In this document: positions 57,537-64,000 of the stretch, piece after piece | How positions within the stretch are numbered: position 1 is the first letter of the stretch | Layout: each line of letters begins with the position of its first letter | Source of the DNA: Vibrio sp. AND4 | GTDB taxonomy: Bacteria; Pseudomonadota; Gammaproteobacteria; Enterobacterales; Vibrionaceae | DNA: 64,000 nucleotides | NCBI RefSeq assembly: GCF_000171815.1 | Contig: NZ_ABGR01000010.1 | Coordinates: 50,888-114,887 of the forward strand | Reading direction: 5' to 3' | The notes under the pieces: generated by a model | The model's database searches: none | Told to the model about the DNA's origin: nothing | What the model saw: the letters and a program-made list of their open reading frames with translations, nothing else | Made by a program: the position numbers and the translations under genes

Positions 57537-58283
57537 ATGGCGTATCATAATTTCAAATCAACACCACTTACTATGACAATATGTAGAGCGTTATTTATAA
57601 AGTGCGCTAAGTTTATCGGCATTTTGCTCAGTATGTTTAGCTTTTTTGTTCATTCCGCGACGGAAAGTCAGATCGAGCAAATCAGAACCGCCGCTGAGCA
57701 GCATATTCTTAGCACGATAGAGCAGCCTACGGGGGGCGAATTATCGGTCAATGCAGCAAATATAGATTTACGAATCAAAGCGACAGATTGTCCAGAAACT
57801 CTCAATACATCAGCATCATCAACCAGCAGTACGCGCAGTAACATTAACGTTTTAGTCGAGTGTCCTGCAGATGAATGGAAAGTTTATGTGCCAGTGAGGA
57901 TCTCGGCGTCGGTACCGATGATCGTCTCAACTCGTCAGTTAGGTCGCGGTGAAATCATCAGCACTTCGGATGTCACCACATCGATGATCGAGTTGCAGCG
58001 TTTTCGAAAAGATGGGTTTACCACCTATGAACAAGTGGTCGGCGCCAAACTAAAGCGGAATGTTCGTTTAGGCGATGTCGTCGAGCGTAATGATGTCTGC
58101 GTGGTGTGTCGCAACGAGAAAGTAACCATCCAAGCCGTGAAAGGCGGCATGACAATCACCACACAAGGCACTGCATTACAGGATGGCGCTACGGGTGATC
58201 AAGTAAGAGTGAAAAATGATAAGTCCCAACGTATAATAGAAGGTATTGTTACGAACATTGCGGAAATCACCATCACCTTTTAA
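57537..58283 (+). CDS. flgA: Flagellar P-ring assembly chaperone FlgA
   Basis: FlgA is a periplasmic chaperone for P-ring (FlgI) assembly. A hydrophobic signal (IGILLSMFSFFVHSA) ends about residue 42. The C-terminal SAF domain (about 115-245) includes ISTRQLGRGEII-like and KGGMTITTQGTALQDGATGDQVRVKN blocks, in parts. Length is 248 residues from the first ATG; ATG at 57573 would give a more ordinary signal peptide and may be the true start. flgM lies 115 bases downstream. Confidence 0.92.
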   Translation: MAYHNFKSTPLTMTICRALFIKCAKFIGILLSMFSFFVHSATESQIEQIRTAAEQHILSTIEQPTGGELSVNAANIDLRIKATDCPETLNTSASSTSSTRSNINVLVECPADEWKVYVPVRISASVPMIVSTRQLGRGEIISTSDVTTSMIELQRFRKDGFTTYEQVVGAKLKRNVRLGDVVERNDVCVVCRNEKVTIQAVKGGMTITTQGTALQDGATGDQVRVKNDKSQRIIEGIVTNIAEITITF

Positions 58284-58331
58284 GGTGAGCGGTGAACAGA
58301 AAATCGTTCAAGAAAAAACGTGAAAAAATAT

Positions 58332-58358
58332 TAAAGTTTTTTTGCCCTTGGTCGATAG
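58332..58358 (+). promoter_or_regulatory. Sigma-28 promoter of flgM
   Basis: TAAAGTTT (58332-58339), an 11-base spacer, then GTCGATAG (58351-58358). It matches the sigma-28 consensus TAAAGTTT / GCCGATAA with two mismatches, at the right spacing and 40 bases before flgM. Confidence 0.85.
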
Positions 58359-58398
58359 CCTGAATACCAGTACTACGATACGAGTTTAAGGTTGAAAT

Positions 58399-58713
58399 AT
58401 GGCAGGTATTAATAATATACGTTCAGGTCAGATGGCGACGACAACCAGCCGCGCTCCTGCACGTACCGATTCTAGTGCGACAAGTACGACAGAATCGAAA
58501 AAAGCGCCAGCACAACGAGACGCGGTATCACTAAGCCAACAGGGTAAAGCAGTCAGCAAACTCCAAAAGGACATGGCAGCTTCTCCGGCTTATGACAGCG
58601 CGAAAGTGGCGGCAATTAAAGAAGCAATCACAAACGGTTCATACAAGGTCGACCCAGATAAACTGGCAGACAACATGATTAAGTTTGAAAACGAATTGCA
58701 AGGCGAAAGCTAA
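58399..58713 (+). CDS. flgM: Anti-sigma-28 factor FlgM
   Basis: FlgM holds sigma-28 inactive until the hook is complete and it is secreted. The small protein (104 residues) has a disordered N-terminal half rich in Thr/Ser/Ala and the conserved C-terminal helix region (VAAIKEAITNGSYKVDPDKLADNMIKFE in parts). In V. cholerae FlgM is exported through the sheathed polar flagellum. A sigma-28 promoter in front suggests feedback. flgN follows by 26 bases. Confidence 0.94.
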   Translation: MAGINNIRSGQMATTTSRAPARTDSSATSTTESKKAPAQRDAVSLSQQGKAVSKLQKDMAASPAYDSAKVAAIKEAITNGSYKVDPDKLADNMIKFENELQGES

Positions 58714-58739
58714 CTGACTTAGGCCCAAGGTAAGTATTC

Positions 58740-59165
58740 ATGGCAGTATTAGTCGATCTTATTAACTTCCAATTAGAGAGTGCAAAAACACTTTCTGGAG
58801 TGTTACGCCAAGAAACACAAGCGATAAGTGCTCGTGTATCTACTGAGATCGAAAGACTGGCCAAAGAAAAAATGACACTCATTGGTCAATTGAGAACCAC
58901 TGACCAGCGAATCGCCTCTCACCCGCACGTCAATCAACTTACCGAAGACAAAAACCTAAGTCAGGTTGTCGCACAAATACAATCCATCATCCTCGATTGC
59001 CAGCACGTCAACCAACTTAACGGCGAAGCGCTCAATCGGGCTCAATCTAGTTTCAATAAACTAAACAACATGCTTCAGCACACCCACGGTAAGGTCGGCA
59101 TGACCTACAATGCCGGAGGCAAAACTCACACCATTTCAACTTTGGGCACGAATATCAAAGCCTAA
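58740..59165 (+). CDS. flgN: Flagellar export chaperone FlgN
   Basis: FlgN is the cytosolic export chaperone for FlgK and FlgL. The 141-residue protein is largely helical, as expected, and its position just after flgM is diagnostic. Sequence conservation in this family is low; the call rests on size, helical make-up and position. Confidence 0.88.
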   Translation: MAVLVDLINFQLESAKTLSGVLRQETQAISARVSTEIERLAKEKMTLIGQLRTTDQRIASHPHVNQLTEDKNLSQVVAQIQSIILDCQHVNQLNGEALNRAQSSFNKLNNMLQHTHGKVGMTYNAGGKTHTISTLGTNIKA

Positions 59166-59314
59166 CTCTTTTCATCCATGCAGTGCTCGTTGCAAACTGC
59201 TATTCAATAGACTTAGTGCCGACGTTCACTCTTTTCAAAAAGCTCCGCGCACAAAAAAGCGACCGATTGTTGCCAACCAGCCGCTCAAATAGATTACCTG
59301 TTTTTCAAGTCTTA

Positions 59315-59746
59315 TCAGAACATGGTCTGCTGACGCTTTTCGGGTACCTGCTGTACTTCACCGTAGTCACGCAATTTATCCATCTTACGGATGTCCAAGC
59401 GCAGCTCGGTCACATAGCTGTCTTCCACTAGATAACTGCGAACCACCTCTGCACCGCGAATCACACCGTCCACCGCACCAGTTGTACTCTCAACACCCAA
59501 GCGCTGGTCAGCAAGTTCAGCACGGCCACTCACTCGCATGCCATACACTTGCTCAGCAAGTTCGCGGTAAGCATCAATCTTAGAAGCTCGCATCGCACGA
59601 ACGCGCTTCTCTTCGGTAGTGCGGCCCGTTTGTTCACTTACGCTTGCATAGCCCACTGCCACTAAAATCTCATCTTGACGCATCTGTTGTAAAGGCTGAC
59701 AACCAACCAGAACCAAGGTCGCGATAATAAATAATAACTTCTTCAT
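59315..59746 (-). CDS. flgP: Outer-membrane lipoprotein FlgP (H-ring)
   Basis: FlgP is an outer-membrane lipoprotein of the Vibrio flagellar H-ring/basal disc. The signal MKKLLFIIATLVLVGCQPL has lipobox VLVGC (Cys 16). The LPP20/FlgP-type domain with ILVAVGYASVS and VRAMRASKIDAYRELAEQVYG follows. Length is 143 residues. It lies 9 bases after flgO. In V. cholerae loss of FlgP reduces motility. Confidence 0.93.
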   Translation of the reverse strand: MKKLLFIIATLVLVGCQPLQQMRQDEILVAVGYASVSEQTGRTTEEKRVRAMRASKIDAYRELAEQVYGMRVSGRAELADQRLGVESTTGAVDGVIRGAEVVRSYLVEDSYVTELRLDIRKMDKLRDYGEVQQVPEKRQQTMF

Positions 59747-59755
59747 GTCGGTTTC

Positions 59756-60394
59756 CTACGGGCGGAGAATCACAGTATACGGCTGACGTATGGTCGGGTC
59801 AGAACGAATTAACACACCATCTTGGGTACGAATGCTGTTTAATGTATCCAGATCACGACCGATACGATCCGCAGGTAAGAAACCTTGTGCCGTTGCAACC
59901 ACGATACGGCTTTGCATGCCCACCACACGCGCATTGACCAGCACACCGCCTTCTTGGCGAAGCATGGTCCCCGTTAGTACGTACTGGATCTCCTGCTCTT
60001 GTGCTAGATCTTGCCAGTCACGACTCAAAGCAAAATCGCCTTGCTGAGTAACTTGGATAGAGCCCGTGGTTTTAAAATCAACAACTTTAAATCCGCGGCG
60101 TTGGAATTGGTGGATAAACCCTTCTGATACCGAGTTACCGAGCCAGTTAGTTGCGTCCATGCTTTGCAGGTCGACAAAAGAAGTAATCGCAATTGGTGTA
60201 CGCGACGACACTGCAACATTTGAGACCATCAGCTCTTCTGTCATGCTTTCAATAAAGAAGTCCATCGTGTGACGTGGACTGTCCATCAGCATGAATTGGC
60301 TGCCAGAATACGGTTCTTTACCATTGTAAATTGGTGAGTAGGCGCACGACGTCAACAATGTCATCATCGATGCGGCAACAAGCCATCTTTTCAT
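59756..60394 (-). CDS. flgO: Outer-membrane lipoprotein FlgO
   Basis: FlgO is an outer-membrane lipoprotein needed for stable polar flagella. The signal MKRWLVAASMMTLLTSCAYS has lipobox LLTSC. The FlgO domain (about 60-200) includes IAITSFVDLQSMDATNWLG and QYVLTGTMLRQEGGVLVNARVV, in parts. Length is 212 residues. It is divergent from flgT and immediately upstream of flgP. Confidence 0.93.
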   Translation of the reverse strand: MKRWLVAASMMTLLTSCAYSPIYNGKEPYSGSQFMLMDSPRHTMDFFIESMTEELMVSNVAVSSRTPIAITSFVDLQSMDATNWLGNSVSEGFIHQFQRRGFKVVDFKTTGSIQVTQQGDFALSRDWQDLAQEQEIQYVLTGTMLRQEGGVLVNARVVGMQSRIVVATAQGFLPADRIGRDLDTLNSIRTQDGVLIRSDPTIRQPYTVILRP

Positions 60395-60462
60395 GGTTTG
60401 ATTCTCCAGATAATCTTAGGTGTAACTGCTCTTTCACGACTTCATGTCATTAAAACGCAATC

Positions 60463-60480
60463 TTGGAACAGTCCTTGCTT
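60463..60480 (+). promoter_or_regulatory. Sigma-54 promoter of flgT
   Basis: TTGGAAC (60463-60469), five bases, then TTGC (60475-60478) and T. The -24 box has A for C; core dinucleotides and spacing are right. It is about 90 bases before the FlgT start. Divergent flgO has no clear match. Confidence 0.7.
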
Positions 60481-60565
60481 TTCTTCTGTTTGTTGAATGA
60501 AAAAAAGCCCACCAAACTTCACTGAGATTGGTAAAGCAATATTTATACCTGAATGGTTACATACA

Positions 60566-61699
60566 ATGAAAAAAATATTTTTTAGCCTAATATCAGTTGC
60601 TATCCTATTGATGACACCACTGCGTGCGGTCGCATCTTGGTATGAGGTCACTGGCGTTGCCTCCATCGTTTCTTCAGACGAAGCAGCAAGGCTGCATGCA
60701 CTAGAAGACGCTCTTTTCAGGGCGGTCAACTTCTCAGGAGCTGACATTGGTAGCATCAGCAACTTGATGCCACTACTGGAAGAAAACCGTAAAGAATACC
60801 AGTTCACAAACCACGAGGTGCGTTACATCTTGGTCAAGTCACAGCGTAAACGCGGCGGCAAGATGGAAATGAAGATTCGAGTGGACATTTATCCATCGGC
60901 AACGAGTTGCCACGTAGATCAATACAAAAAGACCGTTTTAGTCGGTAACATTGATGTCGCTTCTCCTCAACAAGCTGTTATGGGTCAAATCTACAATGTG
61001 GGGGATGACTTTAGCCATGTGGTGAATCGTCAGTTAGATCAAACCTCTCGCAGTTTTGTATCTGTCGGCACTACAGACTACTTGATCAACGCCAAGACCC
61101 CAGAACGCACAAAGATGATCGCACAAGACAATGCCGCGCAGTACATCATAGGTGGTGTCATTACCGACCTAACCGCAACCATTGAAGCGAAACAATTGAA
61201 AAGTGATGTGATTAACCGTCAGTTTGCATTGGAAATGAAAGTCTTTGACGGCAAGACGGGTCACGAGGTATATCATAAAAACTACCGCGAAGTGGCGACA
61301 TGGCCTTTTGCTAAAACCAGCCAAGTCGATACACGCAGCGCGCGCTTTTGGGCATCAACTTACGGTGAGATGATGCTGCGCGTCAGCCGCAATATTATGC
61401 TGGATTTAGAGTCGGAGCTGTCGTGCAAAATCACTCTACCAGAGGTGGTGGCAGTGTTTGGTAACACGGTTACTATGGATCTTGGTCGCATGCACGGCGT
61501 ACAAGAGGGCGATCAGTTGCAATTGTGGCACACAGCGTCGTTCATCGACCAAAACGGTTTGCCACGTAACAAAGTATCTCAGAGTGATATTACGTTAAGA
61601 GTGACTCGCGTCTACGAACACGAAGCGGAACTGACAATAGAACAGCCAGATCTCGCCTCTAGCGTACAAATTGGCGACGTAATGAACAAGATGCTTTAA
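60566..61699 (+). CDS. flgT: Flagellar H-ring protein FlgT
   Basis: FlgT forms the H ring around the Vibrio basal body and helps assemble the T ring and stators. I chose ATG 60566 (377 residues): a clean signal peptide follows (MKKIFFSLISVAILLMTPLRAVA), while the upstream 23-residue extension spoils it. Three-domain organisation is expected: N-terminal (about 25-110), middle (110-290), C-terminal (300-377, VFGNTVTMDLGRMHGVQEGDQLQL). Length matches Vibrio FlgT. Confidence 0.93.
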   Translation: MKKIFFSLISVAILLMTPLRAVASWYEVTGVASIVSSDEAARLHALEDALFRAVNFSGADIGSISNLMPLLEENRKEYQFTNHEVRYILVKSQRKRGGKMEMKIRVDIYPSATSCHVDQYKKTVLVGNIDVASPQQAVMGQIYNVGDDFSHVVNRQLDQTSRSFVSVGTTDYLINAKTPERTKMIAQDNAAQYIIGGVITDLTATIEAKQLKSDVINRQFALEMKVFDGKTGHEVYHKNYREVATWPFAKTSQVDTRSARFWASTYGEMMLRVSRNIMLDLESELSCKITLPEVVAVFGNTVTMDLGRMHGVQEGDQLQLWHTASFIDQNGLPRNKVSQSDITLRVTRVYEHEAELTIEQPDLASSVQIGDVMNKML

Positions 61700-61714
61700 C
61701 AATGCGCATAAACT

Positions 61715-61743
61715 CTTGCGATATGCTTGCTTTTGAATATTAT
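61715..61743 (+). promoter_or_regulatory. Promoter of tRNA-Arg
   Basis: TTGCGA (61715-61720), a 17-base spacer, then TATTAT (61738-61743). The predicted start is about 15 bases before the tRNA 5' end. Confidence 0.7.
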
Positions 61744-61765
61744 AAAAGTAATTAACTCTAATTTC

Positions 61766-61842
61766 GCCCCCATGGCACAGCTGGATAGCGCAGTCCCCTC
61801 CTAAGGGACAGGTCGTAGGTTCGAATCCTACTGGGGGCGCCA
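61766..61842 (+). tRNA. tRNA-Arg (anticodon CCU)
   Basis: A complete 77-base cloverleaf. Acceptor strand GCCCCCA pairs with TGGGGGC; the anticodon arm GTCCC-CTCCTAA-GGGAC has anticodon CCT (CCU), reading AGG; the T arm is GTAGG-TTCGAAT-CCTAC. The 3' CCA is encoded. It carries its own promoter and terminator. AGG is a rare codon in vibrios, so this is a low-demand isoacceptor. Confidence 0.97.
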
Positions 61843-61848
61843 TCGATA

Positions 61849-61886
61849 GCCTTAGCTTACTTTGTTTGAGCTAGGGCATTTTTATT
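61849..61886 (+). terminator. Terminator of tRNA-Arg
   Basis: Stem gccttagct (61849-61857) and agctagggc (61869-61877) with one G-T pair, followed by ATTTTTATTA. Seven bases past the CCA end. Confidence 0.85.
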
Positions 61887-62095
61887 ACTGCTTTTCAGCC
61901 AAAGAAGATTTGCCAGAGATGGCCATTGAAAGTCGCACCAAATACAGAAGGTAAGCGATCATAACAAGCATAGGATAGACGCTTGAGAACAAGGCTGAGA
62001 TTATTGATAACTAGTCATCCTAAAATCACAGTGTTAAACGAAGTTGCAAAGCGTTGTAACACTCTAGCATTGCCCGTCGTTTACTGTAATTGGTA

Positions 62096-62602
62096 TTACT
62101 TAAGATCGATGCTGTTGAGACGCCCCATAAAGGTCAGAATTTCTAAGTTGTCTTTATGGGCATCGAGTAACGCTTTTTTGGTCTGCATATAGGCAGCAAG
62201 CTTGCCGTACTTGTTAATCGAACGAACCACCGTTTTGTACTTGTATTCCCCAGAGTCATTAAACTCACGCCATTTTGCTATGTAACAGGTATCGCGGTTA
62301 TCGGGATCATCCAATGTCGGGTTAGGCTTGTGGACTATCTTGGGCTCAACACTGTGCGGTAACCTTGTCATCAAATACGGGTCTTTTAACAGACGACGCC
62401 AAAACTTGCCCCACATCGCTCGTCCAAGCTCGTTACGCAGCTTGATGGCTTTCTTAAGCCCTTTGTTTTCCCCAATACGAACAAACCCCACAGAGCGATG
62501 TAATACCGTATCCTCCGGCGTATGAATGTGGATCTTAAAGGCAGTTTGGCCTTTTGAAATAAAGCGGTGTCCAGTATTTGTGATTAAATTGCTCTTAGAC
62601 AT
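62096..62602 (-). CDS. AP2-like domain protein of unknown function
   Basis: A basic 168-residue protein. Two segments share an AP2-like end: GFVRIGENKGLKKAIKLRNELG near residues 38-59 (split) and YKTVVRSINKYGKLAAYMQTKKALLDAH near 122-149. The block IAKWREFNDSGEYKYK before the second looks like the beta-sheet part of an AP2/integrase-type DNA-binding fold. I chose ATG 62602 (MSKSNLITN) over a TTG-start extension; neither has a strong ribosome site. Vibrio genomes carry related proteins, some labelled Fis-family or AP2-domain. No catalytic motif is seen. It stands beside a tRNA and may have arrived by transfer. Confidence 0.5.
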   Translation of the reverse strand: MSKSNLITNTGHRFISKGQTAFKIHIHTPEDTVLHRSVGFVRIGENKGLKKAIKLRNELGRAMWGKFWRRLLKDPYLMTRLPHSVEPKIVHKPNPTLDDPDNRDTCYIAKWREFNDSGEYKYKTVVRSINKYGKLAAYMQTKKALLDAHKDNLEILTFMGRLNSIDLK

Positions 62603-62731
62603 AGGGCTAACTAATAATCTTATCAATAGATAAAGGTTAAGCAAATCTCACAAATAATTAAAGTAATAAAATGCAAAACTGTAAATAGCATGCAAGTTTA
62701 TTCTGTTTAAAAACTTTTAAGACACATATAA

Positions 62732-62763
62732 AAAACCCCAAAGAGCGAACTCTTTGGGGTTTT
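62732..62763 (-). terminator. Terminator of ompA
   Basis: Fourteen-base-pair perfect stem (62732-62745 and 62750-62763) with loop cgaa and T runs on both strands. It lies about 33 bases beyond the ompA stop. Confidence 0.95.
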
Positions 62764-62795
62764 CTTAATTTGAGGCTTAACTCTCAGTAAAAAGG

Positions 62796-63743
62796 TTATT
62801 GCTGAACTTGGTATTCAAATTCAGGAACAACAACTTCTACACGGCGGTTTTGTTCACGGCCTTCACGAGTCTCGTTAGAAGCGATTGGGTTGTTTTCACC
62901 TTCGCCACGAGCTTGAATGCGAGAAGCATCAATGCCTTTTTCTACTAGCGCGTTTGCTACAGATTCTGCACGCTTCTCAGAAACTTTTTGGTTGTAAGCT
63001 GCTGGACCTGAAGTATCTGTGTAACCAATAACGCCAACCGTCGCTTGTGGGTACTCATTTAGGAATGCAACTAGATCATCTAGTTTAGAAGCGCTTTCTG
63101 GTTTAAGCGTTGTGCTGTTTAGCGCAAAGCTGCCAGTACCCATTGTTTGAGTCTCGAAAGTCTTAGTTACAACGATTGGTTCTTCTACAACCACTTCTTC
63201 AACGATTGGTTCTTCTACAACCACTTCATCGTTTCCGCCGAACTTGAATGCTACACCTAGCGTTGCAGAGTTGCCCATTGCTTTCACTGCATCGTTGCTG
63301 ATGTCAGTAATTGCTTGGTATTCCGCACGTGCTGTTACGTTTTCGCTAATGTTGAATTCAACACCAGCCGCACCTAGGTAAGAGAAGTCGTCTTTACCGT
63401 CATTCATCATTAGGTATGCGCCACCCACTTTACCGTAAAGTGCGATATCTTCTGTCACTGGTAGGCTGAACTTAGGCGCCAATGTAATTGCTTCAACATG
63501 ACCACCTAGAGAAGTTTGGTCAAAGTCACCTACGTTGTCGAAACCAGCTTCTACTGCGAAGTAGTCGTTCATTTCGTAACCAACAAAAGCACCTAGAGTA
63601 GAGCCATCTTTGTCGCAAGCTTGACCAGCGACACAAGCGTCATCCACCCAAGACTTACCCATCTTACCGCCCATGTATACTTCTGCGTGCGCTGCTGAAG
63701 CCATAAGTAAAGAAGCTGAAATTACCGCTGCTAGTTTGTTCAT
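62796..63743 (-). CDS. ompA: OmpA-family outer-membrane protein
   Basis: An eight-strand barrel porin-like protein linked to peptidoglycan. The signal peptide is MNKLAAVISASLLMASAAHA. The barrel covers about residues 22-190 (VYMGGKMGKSW to GVAFKFG). A hinge with a duplicated ten-residue unit (EEPIVEEVVV) covers about 170-192. The OmpA/MotB peptidoglycan domain follows (about 200-315, VGVIGYTDTSG and ENNPIASNETREGREQNRRVEV, in parts). I chose ATG 63743 (315 residues) with AGAGGAA upstream over a 20-residue longer frame. Confidence 0.93.
   Translation of the reverse strand: MNKLAAVISASLLMASAAHAEVYMGGKMGKSWVDDACVAGQACDKDGSTLGAFVGYEMNDYFAVEAGFDNVGDFDQTSLGGHVEAITLAPKFSLPVTEDIALYGKVGGAYLMMNDGKDDFSYLGAAGVEFNISENVTARAEYQAITDISNDAVKAMGNSATLGVAFKFGGNDEVVVEEPIVEEVVVEEPIVVTKTFETQTMGTGSFALNSTTLKPESASKLDDLVAFLNEYPQATVGVIGYTDTSGPAAYNQKVSEKRAESVANALVEKGIDASRIQARGEGENNPIASNETREGREQNRRVEVVVPEFEYQVQQ
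63171..63230 (-). repeat. Tandem 30-bp repeat in the ompA hinge
   Basis: Two 30-base units (63171-63200, 63201-63230) differ at one base. They encode a duplicated acidic Val/Glu/Pro hinge in OmpA. Copy number could change by slippage without breaking the frame. Confidence 0.85.
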
Positions 63744-64000
63744 TATTGATTCCTCTAAAAGAAGTTCTCTTGTTCGTAACGAAATGCGCCGCCTGACAGG
63801 CATTGTATTTCGATTCTTTAATCAGTTCCCTTGACCTTGATACCGAAGTAACTTCTCGCGGTTTGCTTATCTGCATAAAAGTCACTTGGGTATGTACCTC
63901 GACCAATGAGACATATCGTCGTCTCATTGATGGAAAGCACTATAACGCCAAGGAATTCCAAGACAAATGCTAAAAATGTCATTTTTGTGTCATCAAAGAC
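63744..64000. promoter_or_regulatory. Upstream region of ompA
   Basis: About 257 bases to the window edge with no gene visible. A perfect nine-base inverted repeat CAATGAGAC (63904-63912) and GTCTCATTG (63921-63929) lies about 165 bases before the start. It could be an operator or a hairpin in a long ompA leader. Confidence 0.45.

Noticed and set aside
61766..62602. tRNA-Arg as attachment site of an integrated element
   Set aside because: No copy of the tRNA 3' end was seen downstream, no integrase gene is in the window, and the tRNA has its own promoter and terminator.

Overview
The window is a stretch of Vibrio chromosome 1. Gene content and order point to the genus: a divergent htpG / toxR-toxS pair, adk-hemH beside it, the ptsH-ptsI-crr operon followed by three polar flagellins, flgBCDEFGHIJ and flgKL, and the Vibrio-type H-ring genes flgO, flgP and flgT. 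Three flagellin genes (flaC, flaD, flaE type) downstream of flgL is the arrangement known from V. parahaemolyticus and relatives. The ToxR linker and periplasmic domain differ from V. parahaemolyticus ToxR as I remember it, so a Harveyi-clade relative is my best guess. Species cannot be fixed from this alone.

Layout. 1-8.8 kb: a POT peptide transporter, hemH, adk, htpG with a sigma-32 type promoter, the toxRS virulence/stress regulator, a SelW-like CxxC protein, a GTG-start yfcE phosphodiesterase and a small zinc-ribbon membrane protein. 9-12 kb: yfcH, ybbO and cnoX (ybbN). 12.2-26.8 kb: a complete class II cellulose locus, bcsRQABZC facing left and bcsEFG facing right. It includes the short bcsF and the phosphoethanolamine transferase bcsG, and lies between cnoX and qmcA-ybbJ. 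28.4-31.6 kb: a gene-poor spacer with several dyads, a 58-residue secreted peptide, and a chiP-chiQ-like chitoporin/lipoprotein pair. 31.6-39.8 kb: ligA, zipA, cysZ, cysK and the PTS operon ptsH-ptsI-crr. 39.9-61.7 kb: the polar flagellar region (flaE, flaD, flaC, flgL, flgK, flgJ to flgB, cheR, cheV, flgA, flgM, flgN, flgP, flgO, flgT). 61.8-64 kb: tRNA-Arg(CCU), an AP2-like protein of unknown role, and OmpA.

How the parts work together. The flagellar block carries readable promoters that fit the Vibrio hierarchy. Sigma-54 sites lie before flgB, flgF, flgKL and flgT, with a weaker one before flaC. Sigma-28 sites lie before flaD and flgM. The cellulose locus encodes c-di-GMP-responsive BcsA (PilZ) and BcsE (RxGD), so one window holds genes for both swimming and the sessile matrix state. 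ChiP-ChiQ, the general PTS and peptide uptake form the nutritional side. ToxR, HtpG and OmpA form the envelope and stress side.

I found no insertion sequence, prophage, integron or CRISPR array. The most island-like part is the bcs locus, because it sits inside an otherwise recognisable ybb gene neighbourhood. I did not find a clearly new multi-gene system. The least explained items are the dyad-rich spacer at 28.4-29.0 kb with its secreted peptide, the leader of cnoX (a 21-codon hydrophobic ORF followed by a terminator-like hairpin), and the AP2-like gene beside tRNA-Arg.
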